7,781 nt of DNA, taken from NCBI RefSeq assembly GCF_002368115.1, contig NZ_AP018316.1, positions 585,365 to 593,145 on the forward strand. Reading direction: 5' to 3'. Shown piece by piece: positions 4,684-7,781 of the stretch; the stretch's first letter is position 1, and each line of letters opens with the position of its first letter. The DNA comes from Dolichospermum compactum NIES-806. Lineage in GTDB: Bacteria; Cyanobacteriota; Cyanobacteriia; Cyanobacteriales; Nostocaceae. The notes beneath the pieces are model-generated. The model searched no databases. It had not been told where the DNA came from and was given only the letters and a program-made list of their open reading frames with translations. The position numbers and the translations under genes are program-made.

Positions 4684-7506
4684 ATGAATTCAAACTTTCA
4701 TATTTGGACGCTGACACCTACAGATGTCTACAAGACACTAACAACAACTCCCCAAGGTATCAGCGAGGCAGAAGCTAATTTAAGATTAAAACAATCTGGT
4801 TATAACGAACTTCCCGAACCCCAAACACGCCCTTTAATTCTGCGTTTTACCGACCAATTAACCCATTTTATGGCCTTGCTGTTGTGGGTAGCGGGAATAT
4901 TAGCTTTTATTTCGCAAACACCAGAATTAGGTTGGGCAATTTGGGCAGTAATTTGGATTAATGCTATTTTTAGTTTTTGGCAGGAATTTCAAGCCGAAAA
5001 AGCCTTATCAGCCCTGAAAAAAATCTTACCTTCCCAAGCCAAAGTTTTTCGTGATGGAAAATTGTCTGTAATTGCTGCCCGTGAATTAGTTAGCGGCGAT
5101 GTCATGCAGTTAGAAGAAGGTGATAAAATCTCCGCTGATGCCAGACTGATTGAAAGTCAATCTTTATATGTAGATGTCTCCGTACTCACAGGGGAATCTT
5201 TGCCCGTTACCCGCATTAGCGAACCTGTTACCGCCGCAAATATCCATGCTTCGGAAGCCAGTAACTTAGTCTTTGCAGGTTCTACCGTGGCCGCTGGTCG
5301 GGGACTCGCGGTAGTATATGCCACAGGCACTCATACAGAATTTGGTCAAGTAGCCCGTCTCACCGCCCATGTGAAGCGGGAAGCCAGCACTTTAGAAGTG
5401 CAGATTTCTAGGGTGGTTCACATCATTACCATCATTGCTTTGAGTATGGGGGTGGTGATATTTTTACTCACTAAGTTGCTGGTAGGAATGCAACTCAAAG
5501 AAAGTTTCATTTTTGCCATTGGGATTATTGTGGCATTTGTCCCGGAAGGCTTATTACCTACTGTGAGTCTAGCCTTAGCCATTGGTGTCAAGCGCATGGC
5601 TACCCAAAATGCTTTGGTGCGGCGTTTGTCTGCGGTGGAAACGCTGAGTGCAGTTACTGTTATTTGCACTGACAAAACTGGGACTTTAACTAAAAATGAA
5701 ATGACTGTCCGCCAATTGTGGATTCCTAATACTAATATTAATGTGACTGGGGTGGGTTATGAACCCAAGGGAGAAGTGGAATTTCTTACGGAAGAGTTAC
5801 GCACCACAGAGGCACAGAGAACACAGAGGAATGAGGTGCGGTTAATGTTGGCTGGTGCGGCACTTTGTTCTAATGCGCGGTTAAATCATCCTTCCAATTC
5901 CAATCAATGGCAAGTATTGGGTGATCCTACGGAAGGGGCGTTATTGGTGGCTGCAATTAAGGCGGGTTTGAAGTTGGAGGAGTTGCAACACCAAGTGCCA
6001 AGGGTTCGGGAAATACCTTTTGATTCGCACCGGCGGATGATGACGGTTTTATTAGAAGGACATTTGGAATTTGACAATACTGAAAATTCCCAGTATTTGA
6101 TTTTTACTAAGGGATCAACTTTAGATGTATTGCAACATTCCCGGTATTTATGGCGTTCAGGGGAAAGGCTGGAACTGACGGAAACTCAGCGAAAGGAAAT
6201 TATCGCGGCTAATGATCAATTGGCTAATCAAGGTTATCGTGTTTTAGGGGTGGCTACTAGGCAAGGTGGGGCGGAATTAAATCACCTAGATGATAATTTG
6301 TTAGAACAGGATTTGACTTTTTTGGGCTTGGTGGCGATGATTGACCCAGCCCGTCCAGAAGTTGCTGATGCGATCGCTCTTTGTCATCGTGCCGGGATTC
6401 AAGTTACTATGATTACAGGTGATTATGGGTTAACAGCCGCTGCGATCGCTCAACGCATTGGTTTAGCAAACGGTAAACCCAGAATTATCACCGGCGAACA
6501 ATTAGGACATCTTTCGGATACGCAATTGCGGCAAATCCTCCACAAGCACAAAACCGGGTTAGTATTTGCCAGAGTCATGCCAGAACAGAAACTCAGGTTA
6601 GTGGAAGCATACAAAACCCTTGGTCATGTCGTCGCTGTTACAGGTGATGGTGTCAATGATGCCCCCGCTTTACGTGCTGCCAATATCGGCATAGCCATGG
6701 GAATTAGTGGGACAGATGTTGCCCGTGAAGCTGCGGATATTGTTCTCATAGATGATAATTTTGCCACCATTGTCGCCGCCATTGAACAGGGTCGAGCGGT
6801 GTATCAAAACATCCGCAAGTTCATGACTTATATTCTCGCTTCTAACATGGCGGAGTTTTTGCCCTTCCTGGCAATGGTGTTTCTGAAAATACCCCCAGCA
6901 TTAGTAATTTTACAAATATTAGCCATTGACTTAGGTACAGATATGCTGCCCGCACTGGCATTAGGGGCAGAAAAACCGGAAACTGGTTCAATGGAGTTAC
7001 CACCCCGGAAAAAATCCCAAGCACTGTTAGATTTACCCTTACTGCTTCGTGCTTACTGCTTTTTAGGACTGCTGGAAGGTTTGGCAGGTATGGCAGGATT
7101 TTTCTTTGTTTGGTGGACAAATGGCTATAATATTCCCCAATTACAGGCACTCAGTCCTAGTATTTTATCACACTCAGCTAATGCGGCGACAATGGCGATT
7201 TATCACCAAGCAACGACAATGACTTTAGCTGTAATTGTCGCTTGTCAAGATGGTAACGTCTTTGCCTGTCGTTCGGAACGGGTTTCAATTTTGCGCTTGG
7301 GCTTTTTTACTAACCGCTTCATTTGGCTTGGAATTGCGGTGGAATGGTTTTTGATTCTCTCAATTATTTATTCTCCTACTCTACAAAAAATCTTCTCGAC
7401 TGCATCTTTAAAACCATCATATTTATTGATGTTATTGCTGTGTCCACCGTTCATCTTAATAGCTGATGAACTGCGAAAGCGAATTATTGGACAATTCAAC
7501 CTTTAA
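4684..7506 (+). CDS. P-type (P2) cation-transporting ATPase, Na+/K+-ATPase-like ion site
   Basis: This 940-residue integral membrane pump uses ATP to move cations. It has the full P-type core: N-terminal domain (8-50), TGES of the actuator domain (169-172), phosphorylated D330 in CTDKTGTLT, nucleotide-domain DPTEGAL (414-420) and KGS (476-478), TGD (578-580), hinge GDGVNDAP (654-661), and about ten membrane helices. Helix M4 reads VPEGLL (286-291), M5 YILASNMAE (716-724) and M6 DLGTDMLPA (749-757). By eye these match Na+/K+-ATPase (PEGLL, YTLTSNIPE, DLGTDMVPA), with E288, Y716, S720, N721, E724, D749 and D753 at its ion-binding positions, rather than Ca2+ pumps (PEGLP, TDGLPA). The ion is therefore probably Na+ and/or K+, but this is unproven. 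Residues 373-384 are encoded by an interspersed repeat. It has higher GC than the preceding genes and seems a separate unit. Confidence 0.9.
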   Translation: MNSNFHIWTLTPTDVYKTLTTTPQGISEAEANLRLKQSGYNELPEPQTRPLILRFTDQLTHFMALLLWVAGILAFISQTPELGWAIWAVIWINAIFSFWQEFQAEKALSALKKILPSQAKVFRDGKLSVIAARELVSGDVMQLEEGDKISADARLIESQSLYVDVSVLTGESLPVTRISEPVTAANIHASEASNLVFAGSTVAAGRGLAVVYATGTHTEFGQVARLTAHVKREASTLEVQISRVVHIITIIALSMGVVIFLLTKLLVGMQLKESFIFAIGIIVAFVPEGLLPTVSLALAIGVKRMATQNALVRRLSAVETLSAVTVICTDKTGTLTKNEMTVRQLWIPNTNINVTGVGYEPKGEVEFLTEELRTTEAQRTQRNEVRLMLAGAALCSNARLNHPSNSNQWQVLGDPTEGALLVAAIKAGLKLEELQHQVPRVREIPFDSHRRMMTVLLEGHLEFDNTENSQYLIFTKGSTLDVLQHSRYLWRSGERLELTETQRKEIIAANDQLANQGYRVLGVATRQGGAELNHLDDNLLEQDLTFLGLVAMIDPARPEVADAIALCHRAGIQVTMITGDYGLTAAAIAQRIGLANGKPRIITGEQLGHLSDTQLRQILHKHKTGLVFARVMPEQKLRLVEAYKTLGHVVAVTGDGVNDAPALRAANIGIAMGISGTDVAREAADIVLIDDNFATIVAAIEQGRAVYQNIRKFMTYILASNMAEFLPFLAMVFLKIPPALVILQILAIDLGTDMLPALALGAEKPETGSMELPPRKKSQALLDLPLLLRAYCFLGLLEGLAGMAGFFFVWWTNGYNIPQLQALSPSILSHSANAATMAIYHQATTMTLAVIVACQDGNVFACRSERVSILRLGFFTNRFIWLGIAVEWFLILSIIYSPTLQKIFSTASLKPSYLLMLLLCPPFILIADELRKRIIGQFNL
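5800..5830 (+). repeat. In-frame CACAGAGG repeat within the ATPase coding sequence
   Basis: The core CACCACAGAGGCACAGAG, followed by AACACAGAGG, is of the same type as the intergenic blocks at 275-315 and 4438-4479. It is read in frame without stops as TTEAQRTQR and forms part of a loop between the phosphorylation-site segment and the nucleotide-binding motifs. Confidence 0.6.
6370..6377. repeat. HIP1 octamer
   Basis: GCGATCGC, the highly iterated palindrome of many cyanobacterial genomes, lies inside the ATPase gene. Its presence here and absence from the AT-rich block 901-4247 supports a different history for that block, weakly. Confidence 0.8.
6442..6449. repeat. HIP1 octamer
   Basis: Second GCGATCGC, 72 bp after the first and also followed by T. 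It is read in frame within an alanine/isoleucine stretch of the phosphorylation domain. Confidence 0.8.
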
Positions 7507-7631
7507 ACAAGTTTAGATTTTAGGCGTTACTGATTAAGGGTATGAATTTATCGGGCTTCACCCTGCTTCGCTAACACGCTCCAGGCGCAGAGTCTCTCCA
7601 GAGTAAGGAGAAATATGATATTCACTTTGAT

Positions 7632-7756
7632 TTTAGGATTAACAGGATGTTGTTTGAGAGCATCATGTTTTGATTTTTGATTGTCCATCTTTATCTGTGT
7701 TTATCTGCGTTCAATTATTATTGGTATTACTGTTACATTAGCATTATTTATTTAAC
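7632..7756 (+). mobile_element. Truncated MITE-like repeat element, copy C
   Basis: It matches copies A and B from TTTAGGATTAACAGGATG through GTTGTTTGAGAG, TGTCCATCTTTATCTGTG, a single 10-bp unit GTTTATCTGC (7699-7708) and GGTATTACTGTTACATTAGC. It lacks the outer left arm, the CACAGAG run and the whole right arm, and it stops where the GACTTACGCA repeat begins. The break may have been made by that second element. The 125 bp between the ATPase stop and this copy contain no gene and no convincing terminator. Confidence 0.6.
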
Positions 7757-7781
7757 TTAGGACTTACGCAAGTGTCACACT
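7757..7781. repeat. Right copy of the 25-bp inverted repeat bounding the window
   Basis: TTAGGACTTACGCAAGTGTC and onward is the inverted counterpart of 4-28. It abuts the truncated end of copy C, which is consistent with an insertion breakpoint. The element may continue beyond the window. Confidence 0.6.

Noticed and set aside
5418..5675. Minus-strand open frame of 85 codons within the ATPase gene
   Set aside because: It is antisense to conserved membrane helix M4 and the phosphorylation site; a shadow frame.
6842..7150. Minus-strand open frame of 102 codons within the ATPase gene
   Set aside because: It is antisense to helices M5-M7 and has no family resemblance; a shadow frame.

Overview
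The window looks like accessory DNA from a filamentous, probably heterocystous, cyanobacterium (Nostocales; genus not resolvable). The grounds are two HIP1 octamers (GCGATCGC), a Uma2-family gene, and intergenic DNA built from short interspersed repeats typical of such genomes: AGGAT-iterated palindromic arms, CACAGAGG runs, GCGCAAAGACGCAAAG, the TTGGGTT/AACCCAA hairpin, GTAGCGTGGC tandems and GACTTACGCA ends. There are five convincing protein genes, all on the + strand. No tRNA, rRNA or CRISPR array was seen.

Layout. 1-441: an inverted-repeat end (4-28), then a complete MITE-like element 'A' (34-441) with 39-bp terminal inverted repeats and a second small element nested inside it. 442-900: repeat-rich non-coding DNA and the leader of the first gene. 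901-4247: an AT-rich run of four genes: a protein of the 5-hmdU DNA kinase helical-domain / aGPT-Pplase type, which is DNA glycosylase-like; a DUF1643 protein; a two-domain MazG-like nucleotide pyrophosphohydrolase; and a Uma2-family (DUF820) PD-(D/E)XK nuclease-like protein. 4253-4585: element 'B', same family and orientation as A. 4684-7506: a 940-residue P-type cation ATPase whose ion-site residues look like the Na+/K+ (P2C) class. 7507-7781: short spacer, a truncated element copy 'C', and a 25-bp sequence that is the inverted counterpart of the window's left end.

The most interesting part is 901-3624. A DNA-base-directed protein carrying a sliding-clamp-binding-type C-terminus (QLCLF) is followed by a DUF1643 protein, whose motif order resembles the uracil-DNA-glycosylase fold, and by a MazG enzyme. 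I infer a small system that handles unusual or modified DNA bases in both DNA and the nucleotide pool, plausibly phage-related defence or base modification. This is a hypothesis; none of these genes is assigned a reaction by sequence alone. The block is markedly more AT-rich than the ATPase gene and lies between direct copies A and B, so it may be an exchangeable cassette.

The repeats record layered insertion: a 79-bp element inside A with a 10-bp target duplication, a GTAGCGTGGC tandem splitting the left arm of B, and a CACAGAGG repeat that sits in frame inside the ATPase nucleotide-binding domain.
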